DNA from: Paenibacillus montanisoli
GTDB taxonomy: Bacteria; Bacillota; Bacilli; Paenibacillales; Paenibacillaceae
Assembly: GCF_003268025.1 (NCBI RefSeq)
Contig: NZ_QLUW01000008.1
Span: forward strand, 1-64,000
DNA length: 64,000 nt
Direction of reading: 5' to 3'
The notes beneath the pieces were generated by a model. It did no database searches, was not told the origin of the DNA, and saw nothing but the letters and a program-made list of their open reading frames with translations. Each line of letters opens with the position of its first letter. Position 1 is the stretch's first letter. The translations under genes were made by a program, and so were the position numbers. Below, one piece after another: positions 29,274-37,188 of the stretch.

Positions 29274-29340
29274 ATTATAGGTGGACCGCAATCGGAAAGT
29301 TTGTCAGAAAGCGTTGTCATGCCAAAAGTTTTTTCCGACA
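29274..29340 (-). promoter_or_regulatory. Spo0A-type promoter of spoIIE with 22-bp spacer
   Basis: TATAAT (29274-29279) lies 22 bp from a CTGACA -35-like hexamer (29302-29307). Such overlong spacing is known for the Spo0A-activated sigma-A promoters of spoIIG and spoIIE. 0A-box-like elements (consensus TGTCGAA) occur as TGACAAA (29300-29306) and TGTCGGA (29334-29340), each one mismatch away. The rest of the gap up to the yabR terminator shows nothing else. Confidence 0.7.
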
Positions 29341-29602
29341 TTTTCACGCGTCGTGGGCGGCCCCTTGTCAGGCTAGCGGCGTTCTAGCATTAACAAGGCA
29401 TTAACGGCACTTTGCGTCTTGCCGTCACCCACCATTTCAACAAAAAGCGTTTCTTTCGTTTCGCCTTTGCGTGGCGAATCGCCGTCCGAACCTGTCGGGA
29501 TTGCGTGAGAACAAGGGAAAAGTTTTTGGCGTGGGCGGGTATATTTCTTGTGTGGGCTGCATATTTACCTCATTTCAGCAGATGAAACGGGGGATAAGGC
29601 AT

Positions 29603-29634
29603 AAAAAAGCAGTGCCGCTATGGCACTGCCTTCG
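29603..29634 (-). terminator. Rho-independent terminator after yabR
   Basis: Minus-strand hairpin GGCAGTGCC-ATAGC-GGCACTGC followed by TTTTTT. It insulates yabR from spoIIE. Confidence 0.9.
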
Positions 29635-29646
29635 TAATGATACTAT

Positions 29647-30210
29647 TTATACGCGTTTGGCGCCGCGGCCGCCGCGTTTGGATTCCGTGTTCTTCTTCAA
29701 AGACGACATCCGCTCTTCGCTATCCTTCAGGAAGCGAGACATTTTATCCTCGAAGGAAGGTTTACCGTATGCAGGCTTGCCGCCGCCGGCTTTATTGAAT
29801 GGACGTCCGCCGCCGCCTTGGCGATTAAATCCGCCGCCGCCCGGTCCGCGATCTCCACCGCCGCCTGGTCCGCCTGTACGATTGAAGCTGCCGCCGCCGG
29901 CACCAGTCCGGTTGAAGCCGCCAGGACCACGATCTCCACTGCGCTCGCGTTGTGGAGGCACGGAGCCTTCTGGCCGGTCGATTGCTTGCTTGATGGAAAG
30001 TCCGATCTTCCCGTCTTTATCTACATTAATGACCTTTACTGTAACGACATCTTCCAGTTTCAAATGGTCTTTAACGTCTTTGACGTAGTTATCGGCAATC
30101 TCTGAGATGTGAACTAGCCCTGTGACACCTCCCGACAAATCGACGAATGCTCCGAAATGCGTAATGCCTGTCACCTTGCCCTCTAACTTGGCGCCCACTT
30201 CAATTGCCAT
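29647..30210 (-). CDS. yabR: S1-domain RNA-binding protein YabR with Gly/Arg-rich tail
   Basis: The N-terminal 75 residues are an S1 domain (VGAKLEGKVTGITHFGAFVD, then GLVHISEIADNYVKDV and DGKIGLSIKQA), found also in general stress protein 13 and polynucleotide phosphorylase. Residues about 85-150 are a low-complexity Gly/Pro/Arg/Asn region with repeated FNRTG or FNRQGGGG units, followed by a charged helix (KMSRFLKDSEERMSSLK) and a basic end RGGRGAKRV. At 187 residues it is clearly longer than B. subtilis YabR (about 128). A ribosome or RNA role is inferred. Confidence 0.9.
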   Translation of the reverse strand: MAIEVGAKLEGKVTGITHFGAFVDLSGGVTGLVHISEIADNYVKDVKDHLKLEDVVTVKVINVDKDGKIGLSIKQAIDRPEGSVPPQRERSGDRGPGGFNRTGAGGGSFNRTGGPGGGGDRGPGGGGFNRQGGGGRPFNKAGGGKPAYGKPSFEDKMSRFLKDSEERMSSLKKNTESKRGGRGAKRV

Positions 30211-30440
30211 AGATAAAAATGTTCCTCCCTAACCGTTATGCGAAGCCTATGCTTCGAGTTTTCCCAGCCTTTGGCCGGAATCTTAAAAAGATATGACGGT
30301 AATCCGCTAGATAAGTTTAAAAATGCGGTTACTTAAGCTGATTATACTCCAACGGAGGAACCATGGCAACAGGACGAACACCCGATTCTACGCTACTCGG
30401 GCCGAATGTTGATTCGGCCTAAGGCCTCATCGAAAAACGT

Positions 30441-30770
30441 CTAAGGCTGCGTGATAACCTCGATCCGTTTCTCGCCTTTGCGGACCATTCCTTGTTCCTT
30501 GGCGGCCAGCTGGCCGATGTATTCCTGATCGCTAAGCCGCGCAACCTGCAGCTTCAACTCTTCCACTTGCTTGGCGGCCGCATCGATCTTCTGCGAAGCG
30601 TTCGCCAGCTTGATCTCGGCTTCTCCTTGCCGGCTCATCTGCATAAGAAGCGTATATAGCGCCCAGCCCATGAACAGAACGATAAATACAAACCAGATCT
30701 TCAGCCGGCGCTTCGTTCCTGCATGTTGAGATGCAGCTGGTGACTGTGAACCTGCCGTAGTTGTCGCCAT
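30441..30770 (-). CDS. divIC: Septum formation initiator DivIC/FtsB family
   Basis: Bitopic divisome protein that pairs with FtsL. The 109 residues have a short cytoplasmic lead, one membrane segment (about 24-44, LKIWFVFIVLFMGWALYTLL), a coiled coil (SRQGEAEIKLANASQKIDAA and on, about 45-80), and the extracytoplasmic motif DQEYIGQLAAKEQGMVRKGE typical of the family. GGAGG precedes the start. Gene order yabP-yabQ-divIC-yabR is as in B. subtilis. Confidence 0.93.
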   Translation of the reverse strand: MATTTAGSQSPAASQHAGTKRRLKIWFVFIVLFMGWALYTLLMQMSRQGEAEIKLANASQKIDAAAKQVEELKLQVARLSDQEYIGQLAAKEQGMVRKGEKRIEVITQP

Positions 30771-30794
30771 ATCATGGACCTCCTGACGTAAAAT

Positions 30795-31436
30795 TTAATC
30801 GTCTTTCTTCTCTTCCTTGCGATTCTTCCAGCGCTGCCACAACTTGCTTGCGCCGGCTCGCAGCGAAGCGATCCGTTCCGGGACGCGCCACTTGGCTATA
30901 ATTGGATTTACCCACCGCTTCCAGTAGCGAAGCAGCGGCTTCCAAATCGGCCTCGTCATCCATGCAGTCAACAGCCAAAATGGACGAACCAATTGTACCA
31001 CAATTTTGAAAAGGAAAATAGCAAACGCCCTCAAAAATGCTAAAAATAGCTTGCCGATTCGATAGAGCAGCACCAGCGGCCGGATAATGAGCATATCGAA
31101 GGCCCGGATCATAAAACGGATGATGGCCTTAGTGGTGCGAATGAGCACCTGCACCAGCTTCATCGTAATACGGCTGAACAGCCAGTAATAGCAGCCAATG
31201 CCGAGCAGCAAGCCGATAAACACGTACGCCCTTACTTCGCCTTCATTGCTGGAGGACAGCACTTGGAAGACAACCAGCGTAGCCGCGATCCAGTAAAGCA
31301 AATCGAAGATCGGGATCCACAACCGGCTAATCCGCAGCTCGTCCGAGATGACACGATACCCGTCGAATACGATGCCCATCCCGATCCCAGAGACCAGCAT
31401 CGACAACATGGTCAGCCACTGTACGGATAGACTCAC
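30795..31436 (-). CDS. yabQ: Spore cortex biosynthesis protein YabQ
   Basis: Integral membrane protein needed for spore cortex formation; made in the mother cell in B. subtilis. The N-terminal 100 residues hold about four hydrophobic segments (SVQWLTMLSMLVSGIGMGIV, LLYWIAATLVVFQVLSS, YVFIGLLLGIGCYYWLFS) in the YabQ pattern. The C-terminal half is basic, with repeated Arg/Lys/Trp amphipathic stretches. The GTG start overlaps the yabP stop by 4 bp (GTGA). At 213 residues it is close to the B. subtilis length. Confidence 0.9.
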   Translation of the reverse strand: MSLSVQWLTMLSMLVSGIGMGIVFDGYRVISDELRISRLWIPIFDLLYWIAATLVVFQVLSSSNEGEVRAYVFIGLLLGIGCYYWLFSRITMKLVQVLIRTTKAIIRFMIRAFDMLIIRPLVLLYRIGKLFLAFLRAFAIFLFKIVVQLVRPFWLLTAWMTRPIWKPLLRYWKRWVNPIIAKWRVPERIASLRAGASKLWQRWKNRKEEKKDD

Positions 31437-31717
31437 TTAAACAACTTCCCAAACAAGCCTTTCGACTTGCCGCCCGTATTGCCATCCAAATAGGTGAGCG
31501 AATGGACCAACCCTTCAATGGCAACCAGTCCCTGCTCCAGGCTGAGATGCTTCATGTGCAGATTTTGCCCGCGGATAGCCAGATAGCCAAGCTCCGTCTC
31601 CAGCAGAAACTCCTCGCTGTCAAAGCTCTCCACATTCATAACGCCGGTAATCTCAAGGATCTTGCGGTTAAGCATTTTGATTTCCTGGCGCTTCTGCCCT
31701 TTGCCTTGATCGTTCAT
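31433..31717 (-). CDS. yabP: Sporulation protein YabP
   Basis: A 94-residue member of the YabP/YqfC family, required with YabQ for cortex formation. Typical features are KMLNRKILEITGVMNVESFD, EEFLLETELGYLAIRGQNLHM and LSLEQGLVAIEGLVHSLTYL. No signal peptide or membrane segment. GGAGGAGGGGG precedes the ATG. The 200-bp gap upstream has a CATAGGCTA element near 31757-31765 that resembles a mother-cell sigma -10 box, but no convincing -35 was found. Confidence 0.92.
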   Translation of the reverse strand: MNDQGKGQKRQEIKMLNRKILEITGVMNVESFDSEEFLLETELGYLAIRGQNLHMKHLSLEQGLVAIEGLVHSLTYLDGNTGGKSKGLFGKLFK

Positions 31718-31878
31718 TGCCCGTCCCCCTCCTCCAGCGCATCCATACTGAGACTAGCCTATGGGGAAAGGACAGGTTTTAGAACTGCGAGACGGTAGCT
31801 TGCTATTCTTGCAGGATCATATATAGATGAGAATGCCAGAAGAATGAAATAGGAGGAGCCTAGGACGCACTGAGGTAA

Positions 31879-31914
31879 AGAAAAACGGCCAAACCCGCGG
31901 GCTTGGCCGTTTCA
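31879..31914 (-). terminator. Rho-independent terminator after rqcP
   Basis: Minus-strand hairpin AAACGGCCAAGCC-CGCG-GGTTTGGCCGTTT followed by more T residues. It ends the hbs-rqcP unit. Confidence 0.92.
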
Positions 31915-31924
31915 AATGAGGAGC

Positions 31925-32206
31925 TTATGCCTGCCAGTCGAGCTTATCGGGCTGGCGTGCTTCTTCTTTCAACAAAGTATACATCCCGCTCGCCTCGTCC
32001 TTCTTCGTCGTCTCTACGATTCGCTCGACGCGGACGGTGACGATTTTCTGGCCGTATTGGATCTTGAGCTCGTCGCCGGCTTTGACGGTGCTGCTTGCTT
32101 TGGCTTCACGGTCGTTGATCCAGACGCGTCCTTGCTCGGACACGTCCTTCGCGACGGTACGCCGCTTGATCAAACGCGATACTTTGAGAAATTTGTCCAG
32201 ACGCAT
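31925..32206 (-). CDS. rqcP: S4-domain RNA-binding protein RqcP (YabO)
   Basis: Small S4/Hsp15-type protein that stabilises tRNA on stalled 50S subunits during RqcH-driven C-terminal alanine tailing (ribosome quality control). The 93 residues consist mostly of the S4 fold: MRLDKFLKVSRLIKRRTVAK, DVSEQGRVWINDREAKASST and VKAGDELKIQYGQKIVTVRV. It starts 2 bp after the hbs stop, so it is probably translated by coupling. The order hbs-rqcP-yabP matches related genomes. Confidence 0.93.
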   Translation of the reverse strand: MRLDKFLKVSRLIKRRTVAKDVSEQGRVWINDREAKASSTVKAGDELKIQYGQKIVTVRVERIVETTKKDEASGMYTLLKEEARQPDKLDWQA

Positions 32207-32208
32207 GC

Positions 32209-32481
32209 TTACTTGATCGCGTCTTTCAATTTATTGCCGGCTTTGAACGCTGGAACCTTCGATTCTGCGATTGTAATCGGGCTGCCCGTTTGCGGGTTGC
32301 GGCCCGTACGGCCGGAACGCTTGCGAGTTTCGAACGTGCCGAAGCCGATCAATTGCACTTTGTCTCCGCCTGCCAGCGCATCCGTAACTTCACCCAGAAA
32401 ACCGTTCAGAACTGCTTCTACGTCGCGTTTTGTCAAACCGCTTTTTGCTGCAATGTTGTTGATCAGATCTGTTTTGTTCAT
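32209..32481 (-). CDS. hbs: DNA-binding protein HU
   Basis: Nucleoid-associated histone-like protein. The 90 residues are a textbook HU: MNKTDLINNIAAKSGLTKRD, EAVLNGFLGEVTDALAGGDK, VQLIGFGTFETRKRSGRTGR and NPQTGSPITI in the DNA-binding arm with the Pro-containing tip. AGGAGG precedes the ATG. In B. subtilis hbs lies elsewhere (near spoIVA), so this copy upstream of rqcP is a lineage feature. The 180-bp gap upstream shows no consensus promoter. Confidence 0.96.
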   Translation of the reverse strand: MNKTDLINNIAAKSGLTKRDVEAVLNGFLGEVTDALAGGDKVQLIGFGTFETRKRSGRTGRNPQTGSPITIAESKVPAFKAGNKLKDAIK

Positions 32482-32660
32482 CGTTTGCTAGCCTCCTAAT
32501 AGTTTAAAATATACTTGTAGGCAGCGTTATCGCTGACCGCATAGCTTAGTTTCCTCAGGGTACTATTCTGCTTTTAGCAAATAAATCCTGCCGTCTGGAA
32601 AATTTTTTTCGCGATTGGTGAGGAAATAAGCCGAATTTTGACGAATCTAACATCCTTTTA

Positions 32661-34145
32661 CTAGGGCAGCCTCTTAGCTTCCTCCCAGTAACGATCCATC
32701 TCTGTTAAATCAGTTTGGTCAAAGGTACGGCCGCTTATACGAAGTTTCTCCTCAATATATGAAAATCTCTTCTTAAATTTGAGATTGGTTCGGGAGAGCG
32801 CCTCTTCCGGATCCGCCTTGATGAAGCGCGCCGCATTAACGGCGGCGAATAATAGATCGCCCAGCTCGCTTGCTTGCTCCTCGGCATCTTTGGAGCCGAT
32901 CGCTTCTCGGAGCTCTCCGAGCTCTTCCGCGATCTTGTCCAGCGCCGGCCCGACGTCGTCCCAATCAAAGCCTACCTTGGCCGCTTTCTTCTGAATCTTA
33001 TAAGCTTTCATCAGCGCGGGCAAATCAGGCGGGATGCCGTCCAGCAGCGAGACTTTGTCCGGGTCGACGCCTTTGCGGCGTTTCTCCTCGGCCTTCATTT
33101 GCTCCCAGTTCGCAAGTGCCTCTTCGGAGTTGCCCGCGTTCGTCTCGCCAAAGACATGCGGGTGACGGAATAGCAGCTTCTCGTTCAGCGACTGAATCAC
33201 ATCATAGATCGAGAAGGTGCCGAGCTCCTCTTCCATCTGGCTGTGCAGCATCACCTGCAAAATCACATCGCCGAATTCTTCGCGCATCCCGTCCGGATCA
33301 TCGTTATCGAGCGTTTCGATAGCTTCGTATGTCTCCTCGATGAAGTTCTTGCGGATGGATTGATGAGTCTGCTCGCGATCCCACGGGCAGCCCTCCGGGC
33401 TGCGCAAAATGCCGACGATTTCGTGCAGCCGCTCAAAGGATCGGTTACGCAGGTTATCATCCGTCGAGCGCGGAAGCCAGATCAGCGACAAATTGCCGTA
33501 TCCCGGCGTCCGATCCAGCTCATAGAGCGGCACTGTGAGGATTTGCTCCTCGCCGGGAACGCCGAGGGCATGGCCGATCGTAACGGGATAGTCGTCGGGC
33601 AGCATCTCCATAAGTGCCAGCTTGACGTCCGACGCGGTGAATTCGTCATACACCTGGCCGATGACGGTGTGCAGCTCGGTGCGGATGAACGATGGCTTAA
33701 GCTCTGCGGCGTCAAGCAGCTGGAAGCCTTCAATCGGGTCGAAGCCGAGCCGGGTGAAGGCTTGGTCGAGGAAGCTCTCGCCGCCGAGGATATGCAGCTC
33801 AATGCCGTGCTGCGGACAGCGCTCTCGCAGCAGCTGTACGGTTCGCTCCGCCACCATCGGGTGGCCGGGCACGGCGTAGATGATGCTCGCGTTGGCTTGG
33901 GCGCGTTCGATTAGCTGCTCGGTGATCGCATCGTAGACGTCCGGGAACGAATCCATCCGCTCGTAGAGCGAATCGAAGGATTCGTATGCGAGCTGATGGC
34001 CGCTGAACAGCCGCATCATCGGATGCTTGTCCGTGCGTACGTAGCGATGGGACGCCTCTTGCAGCCGGCGCCAGACACCCAGCGTCAGCTGGTCTTCATC
34101 GCCGGAGCCGAGTCCGACGACGGTGATGGTTGGTTGTTGTTGCAT
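32661..34145 (-). CDS. yabN: Bifunctional tetrapyrrole-methylase-like / MazG NTP pyrophosphohydrolase (YabN)
   Basis: Fusion of an N-terminal SAM-dependent methylase-like domain (about 1-225: ITVVGLGSGDEDQLTLGVWR, IIYAVPGHPMVAERTVQLL) and a C-terminal MazG domain (about 235-490) with two repeats: LRSPEGCPWDREQTHQSIRK then EETYEAIETLDNDD, and the Mg-binding EEFGDVILQVMLHSQ, followed by LGDLLFAAVNAARFI. MazG hydrolyses NTPs to NMP and pyrophosphate; the methylase substrate is unknown. 494 residues match the Bacillus form. GGAGG lies upstream. Confidence 0.95.
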   Translation of the reverse strand: MQQQPTITVVGLGSGDEDQLTLGVWRRLQEASHRYVRTDKHPMMRLFSGHQLAYESFDSLYERMDSFPDVYDAITEQLIERAQANASIIYAVPGHPMVAERTVQLLRERCPQHGIELHILGGESFLDQAFTRLGFDPIEGFQLLDAAELKPSFIRTELHTVIGQVYDEFTASDVKLALMEMLPDDYPVTIGHALGVPGEEQILTVPLYELDRTPGYGNLSLIWLPRSTDDNLRNRSFERLHEIVGILRSPEGCPWDREQTHQSIRKNFIEETYEAIETLDNDDPDGMREEFGDVILQVMLHSQMEEELGTFSIYDVIQSLNEKLLFRHPHVFGETNAGNSEEALANWEQMKAEEKRRKGVDPDKVSLLDGIPPDLPALMKAYKIQKKAAKVGFDWDDVGPALDKIAEELGELREAIGSKDAEEQASELGDLLFAAVNAARFIKADPEEALSRTNLKFKKRFSYIEEKLRISGRTFDQTDLTEMDRYWEEAKRLP

Positions 34146-34382
34146 GTATGTATGGTTCCTCCTTTGGAGTCGGGCCCTGCTAAAGCAACTCTTAGGCTCT
34201 TACAACTCCATAGTGTATTAAAAGGTGCACTGGGGGCTCTTCTTCGGCTTGTTTCACTTTAGTTTAGTACTATGTAGTGCTCCTGAGGCACATCATTAGC
34301 TTATTTTGCTCAGTTTGTTCAAATGTGGTGCTCCTGAGACTCTTCTGCACCGGCACGCAAACCCTTTCTTTCGCTTGAGCGG

Positions 34383-36134
34383 CTACTCGGCGGCGGGCAG
34401 CAGCCGCCAACGGCGCAGGCGGGCGGCGAGCGCATCGCCGCCCGGGAGCGCGCGCAGCTCGCGCGCGGTGACGCCGCCGAAACGCAGCACGGCGGCGGCG
34501 AAGAGCGCTCCGCCGAGGGCGGTGCCCCCGAGCGCGAGCGCGCTGGCTGCCGCCCTAGGCGGCAGCGCAAGGCCGAGCAGCGGGGCGCCGCCGCGCTCGG
34601 CCAGGACGAGCACCGCGGCCATGACCGCGAGTGCGAGTCCAATGCCCGCGGCGCGCCGCGCGGGCAAGGCCGCGCCGGCGGCGCGGCGGACGGCGCCCGT
34701 GCCTAACAGGGCGGCCGCCGTGAGCGCAGCGATGCCGGCGCAGGCCGCGCCGGCGGTGCCGTACGCCGGCACAAGGGCGGCGTTGAACGCCGCCTTCAGC
34801 GCTGCCGCGGCCAGCATGAACAGCGCAGGGGCGCTGACGGCCCCCAGCCCTTGCAGCACCGCTGCCGCGATCGCGCTGACGGTGCCCGCAAGCGCCGTGC
34901 ACCCGACAAGGGCAAACGTGCGCGTGCCGGCATCGTCCGCGTACAGCATCACATTAATGGGCTCGGCCAGCAGCGCGAGCCCTAGAGCCGCGGCTGCGCC
35001 GAGACCCCATGCGACTCGCAGCACAAAAGCCGCCTGTTGCCGCATGACGGCCTCGTCCCCGCGGACGCGGGCGGCTGCCAGCGCGGGTACAAGCGCGGCG
35101 CCCATCGCGCCCGCAACCATGACGACCAGCTGCACAAGCGGCTGGCCCCGGCTATAGAGGCCGAAGAGCGACATCGCTTCGGCCTGCGACACGCCCGTAC
35201 CGCGAAGCAGCCGCGGAACGGTGAAGGCGTCCACGACGCCAAGCGCCGGCACGGCCAGAGCTCCAAGGGTAACGGGCACGGCGAGCATCGAAAGCCTCTT
35301 CATCAGCGCAAGTAAACCGTCGCCTTCCAGACGGTCCCGAGCCCGCGTTTTCGTATGCTCCATGCCCGACTCAGCCGTCATTCCGTCCCCATTGCCCTCA
35401 TAGCTGTACCCCGAATTGCCCCGCTCCCGCAGCATCCAGTACCCGGCTATGACGGCAAGCCCAGCAGCCCCGCCAATGGCCGAGCCGGAGGTCGCTCCGG
35501 CTGCAAGCTTCGCGTCCGACCAGCCATAATGCCAACCTACAGCGAGCATAATCAGCATGCCCCCAACGCGGACGGTTTGCTCCGACAACTGCGATACGGC
35601 TGATGGCAGCATGTCCCCCTGCCCTTGAAAATAGCCGCGCAGCGCTGCCATCACCGGCGCTACCCACAACGCTAGCGAGGCCGTGCGCACGGCTGGCGCC
35701 GTAGCCGAATCGCCCATCCATAATGCGATGCGATCCGCATTCAGCCAAAGTAACGCGAACCCAATCGCGCCGCTTCCAAACAGCAGCCATGAGCTGGCCC
35801 GGAGCACCCGCCTGGCGCCGCCCCCATCGCCGGCCGCTTCGCGCTCGGCCACAAGCAGCGAGACAGCAACCGGGATTCCAGCGGTAACCATGACGAGCAG
35901 CAGCTGATAAAGGGGGTAAACCGCATTATAAATCCCGAACACGCGGTCCCCCGCTATATTTTGCAGCGGAATTTTCTGCATGGTGCCGAGCGTCTTGCTG
36001 ATCAGCATGGCGGCTCCCATCAACGCTGCCCCGCGCAGCATCCCCGTCTTTTTCCTCACATAAATCCGATCCCGTTCAGCTCCCCGGCATTTCTCATCCA
36101 CGCGGCCGGGATGCTCCACTTCCCCTTTTCTCAA
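34383..36134 (-). CDS. yabM: Polysaccharide/lipid flippase of the MOP superfamily (YabM/SpoVB type)
   Basis: Membrane protein of the SpoVB/MurJ group thought to flip lipid-linked precursors. About 14 hydrophobic segments fill the 583 residues; the N-terminal signature is GMLRGAALMGAAMLISKTLG followed by MQKIPLQNIAGDRVFGIYNA. The TTG at 36134 has GGAAGGTG 8 nt upstream; GTG 36059 or ATG 36041 are alternatives closer to the family start. The last third is extremely Ala-rich and GC-rich at DNA level, unlike its neighbours. It lies between spoVT and yabN as in B. subtilis, where YabM plays a minor role next to MurJ. Confidence 0.9.
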   Translation of the reverse strand: MRKGEVEHPGRVDEKCRGAERDRIYVRKKTGMLRGAALMGAAMLISKTLGTMQKIPLQNIAGDRVFGIYNAVYPLYQLLLVMVTAGIPVAVSLLVAEREAAGDGGGARRVLRASSWLLFGSGAIGFALLWLNADRIALWMGDSATAPAVRTASLALWVAPVMAALRGYFQGQGDMLPSAVSQLSEQTVRVGGMLIMLAVGWHYGWSDAKLAAGATSGSAIGGAAGLAVIAGYWMLRERGNSGYSYEGNGDGMTAESGMEHTKTRARDRLEGDGLLALMKRLSMLAVPVTLGALAVPALGVVDAFTVPRLLRGTGVSQAEAMSLFGLYSRGQPLVQLVVMVAGAMGAALVPALAAARVRGDEAVMRQQAAFVLRVAWGLGAAAALGLALLAEPINVMLYADDAGTRTFALVGCTALAGTVSAIAAAVLQGLGAVSAPALFMLAAAALKAAFNAALVPAYGTAGAACAGIAALTAAALLGTGAVRRAAGAALPARRAAGIGLALAVMAAVLVLAERGGAPLLGLALPPRAAASALALGGTALGGALFAAAVLRFGGVTARELRALPGGDALAARLRRWRLLPAAE

Positions 36135-36206
36135 CCCTGGTGCACCTTCCTACTCTCTTCTCCTGCTCCCATTATACCCCAAACACCATCGGGATGAGCC
36201 GCGAAC

Positions 36207-36250
36207 AGAAAAAAGCTCCCAAGAAGATCGTACTCTTCAAGGAAGCTTGT
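36207..36250 (-). terminator. Rho-independent terminator after spoVT
   Basis: Minus-strand stem AAGCTTCCTTGAAGA/TCTTCTTGGGAGCTT with a 6-nt loop followed by TTTT. It lies directly behind the spoVT stop codon. Confidence 0.85.
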
Positions 36251-36257
36251 ATGCGAA

Positions 36258-36800
36258 TTACTGTTCCATTTGCTTGGCAAGGAACCCCGCTGCGGTTTCC
36301 GCCATCTTCATTTCCATTTGCGACATCTTGGTGTTCTCGTCCTTGCTCAGCAGCACGACAGTACCGATCGGATCACCGCCTGCAACAATCGGAGCCGCAA
36401 CGAAGGAGCTGAACATTTCGCCGCTATCCTTGACGACCTCGAAGGAACCGCCTCCGGCTTCCAGAACCGTCTTGCGATTTTCCATGCAGTTCTCCAGCAT
36501 GGAGCCGATTTGCTTCTCCAAGTAATCTTTCTTGGACGCTCCCGCGACGGCAATGATGTTGTCCCGATCCGTAATGAGCGCGATATGGCCCGTGCTCTCC
36601 GACAAGGACTCCGCATATTCTTTCGCGAAATCGCCAAGCTCTCCAATTGGGGAATACTTCTTCAGTATAACTTCGCCGTCACGATCAACAAATATTTCCA
36701 GCGGGTCGCCCTCGCGTATGCGCAGTGTTCGGCGGATTTCCTTAGGGATTACGACCCGGCCGAGATCATCGATACGACGGACAATTCCAGTTGCTTTCAT
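36258..36800 (-). CDS. spoVT: Stage V sporulation transcription factor SpoVT
   Basis: Forespore regulator that modulates sigma-G genes. The 180 residues combine an N-terminal AbrB-type swapped-hairpin domain (MKATGIVRRIDDLGRVVIPK EIRRTLRIREGD in two blocks, residues 1-50) and a C-terminal GAF-like domain (about 60-178) with ITDRDNIIAVAGASKKDY and ENCMENRKTVLEAG. It has a sigma-G-type promoter upstream and a terminator downstream, so it is probably a single-gene unit. Identification is firm. Confidence 0.97.
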   Translation of the reverse strand: MKATGIVRRIDDLGRVVIPKEIRRTLRIREGDPLEIFVDRDGEVILKKYSPIGELGDFAKEYAESLSESTGHIALITDRDNIIAVAGASKKDYLEKQIGSMLENCMENRKTVLEAGGGSFEVVKDSGEMFSSFVAAPIVAGGDPIGTVVLLSKDENTKMSQMEMKMAETAAGFLAKQMEQ

Positions 36801-36913
36801 GTTCTAGTTGCCCCACTTTCCTTGAAGGTTTTGAATTGGACTGGACGGAAGCTGCAAAACTTTATCGTTCAAGAGGAGAGGATCCTTGAATAAGGTGATT
36901 TTCGATCTGACCA

Positions 36914-36943
36914 TAGTATTCATCCCCTCCCAATTTCTTATGC
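36914..36943 (-). promoter_or_regulatory. Candidate sigma-G promoter of spoVT
   Basis: GCATA (36939-36943) and AATACTA (36914-36920) with 18-bp spacing on the minus strand, resembling the sigma-G consensus GYATR and CATACTA. spoVT is sigma-G dependent in B. subtilis. Confidence 0.55.
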
Positions 36944-37014
36944 ACGTGGAAAAGGGGCAAAAGCCTTGTATCGCCGCTATTGGCGGCATCTTCCATACCT
37001 TCGCCCATGAACCA

Positions 37015-37053
37015 ATACAAGAAAAGCACCCCGCAGCTCTAACGAAGAGCTCC
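37015..37053 (-). terminator. Rho-independent terminator of the guanidine-type ABC operon
   Basis: On the minus strand GCATCCCGGAGCTC-(7 nt)-GAGCTGCGGGGTGC with one mismatch and a GU pair, followed by TTTTCTT. It overlaps the end of the 38-codon small ORF. Confidence 0.8.
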
Positions 37054-37155
37054 GGGATGCCGGAAGAACATCATGGTGGCGATGCAGCCTAAAATGGATA
37101 ATGTCCGCTTGCTTACCTTGCCGCGATCGGCGCCGTTCGAATCCTTGCCCGTCAT
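37039..37155 (-). CDS. Small ORF at the end of the guanidine-type ABC operon (38 aa)
   Basis: Unrecognised. The ATG at 37155 has an excellent AAGGAG 9 nt upstream and begins 33 bp after the ATPase stop. The product starts MTGKDSNGADRGKVSKRT and continues with a short hydrophobic patch LSILGCIATMMFF, then HPGALR. This could be a small membrane-associated peptide. The stop codon lies inside the terminator hairpin, so it is the last cistron. A role with the transporter is inferred only from position and from the strong ribosome site. Confidence 0.5.
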   Translation of the reverse strand: MTGKDSNGADRGKVSKRTLSILGCIATMMFFRHPGALR

Positions 37156-37188
37156 GCCGGATCACTCCTTCGCCTCATGATGGCCGCG

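Noticed and set aside
29480-29600. tRNA or small RNA in the yabR-spoIIE gap
   Set aside because: No cloverleaf, and no conserved RNA motif beyond the yabR terminator.
31750-31790. Sigma-E or sigma-K promoter of yabPQ
   Set aside because: CATAGGCTA is suggestive, but no acceptable -35 at normal spacing; noted only in the yabP entry.
34306-35157. Plus-strand 283-codon frame opposite yabM
   Set aside because: Ala/Ser/Pro-rich shadow caused by the GC spike in yabM; no ribosome site.
36804-36989. 61-codon minus-strand frame upstream of spoVT
   Set aside because: It spans the likely sigma-G promoter, lacks a ribosome site and has no protein-like composition.
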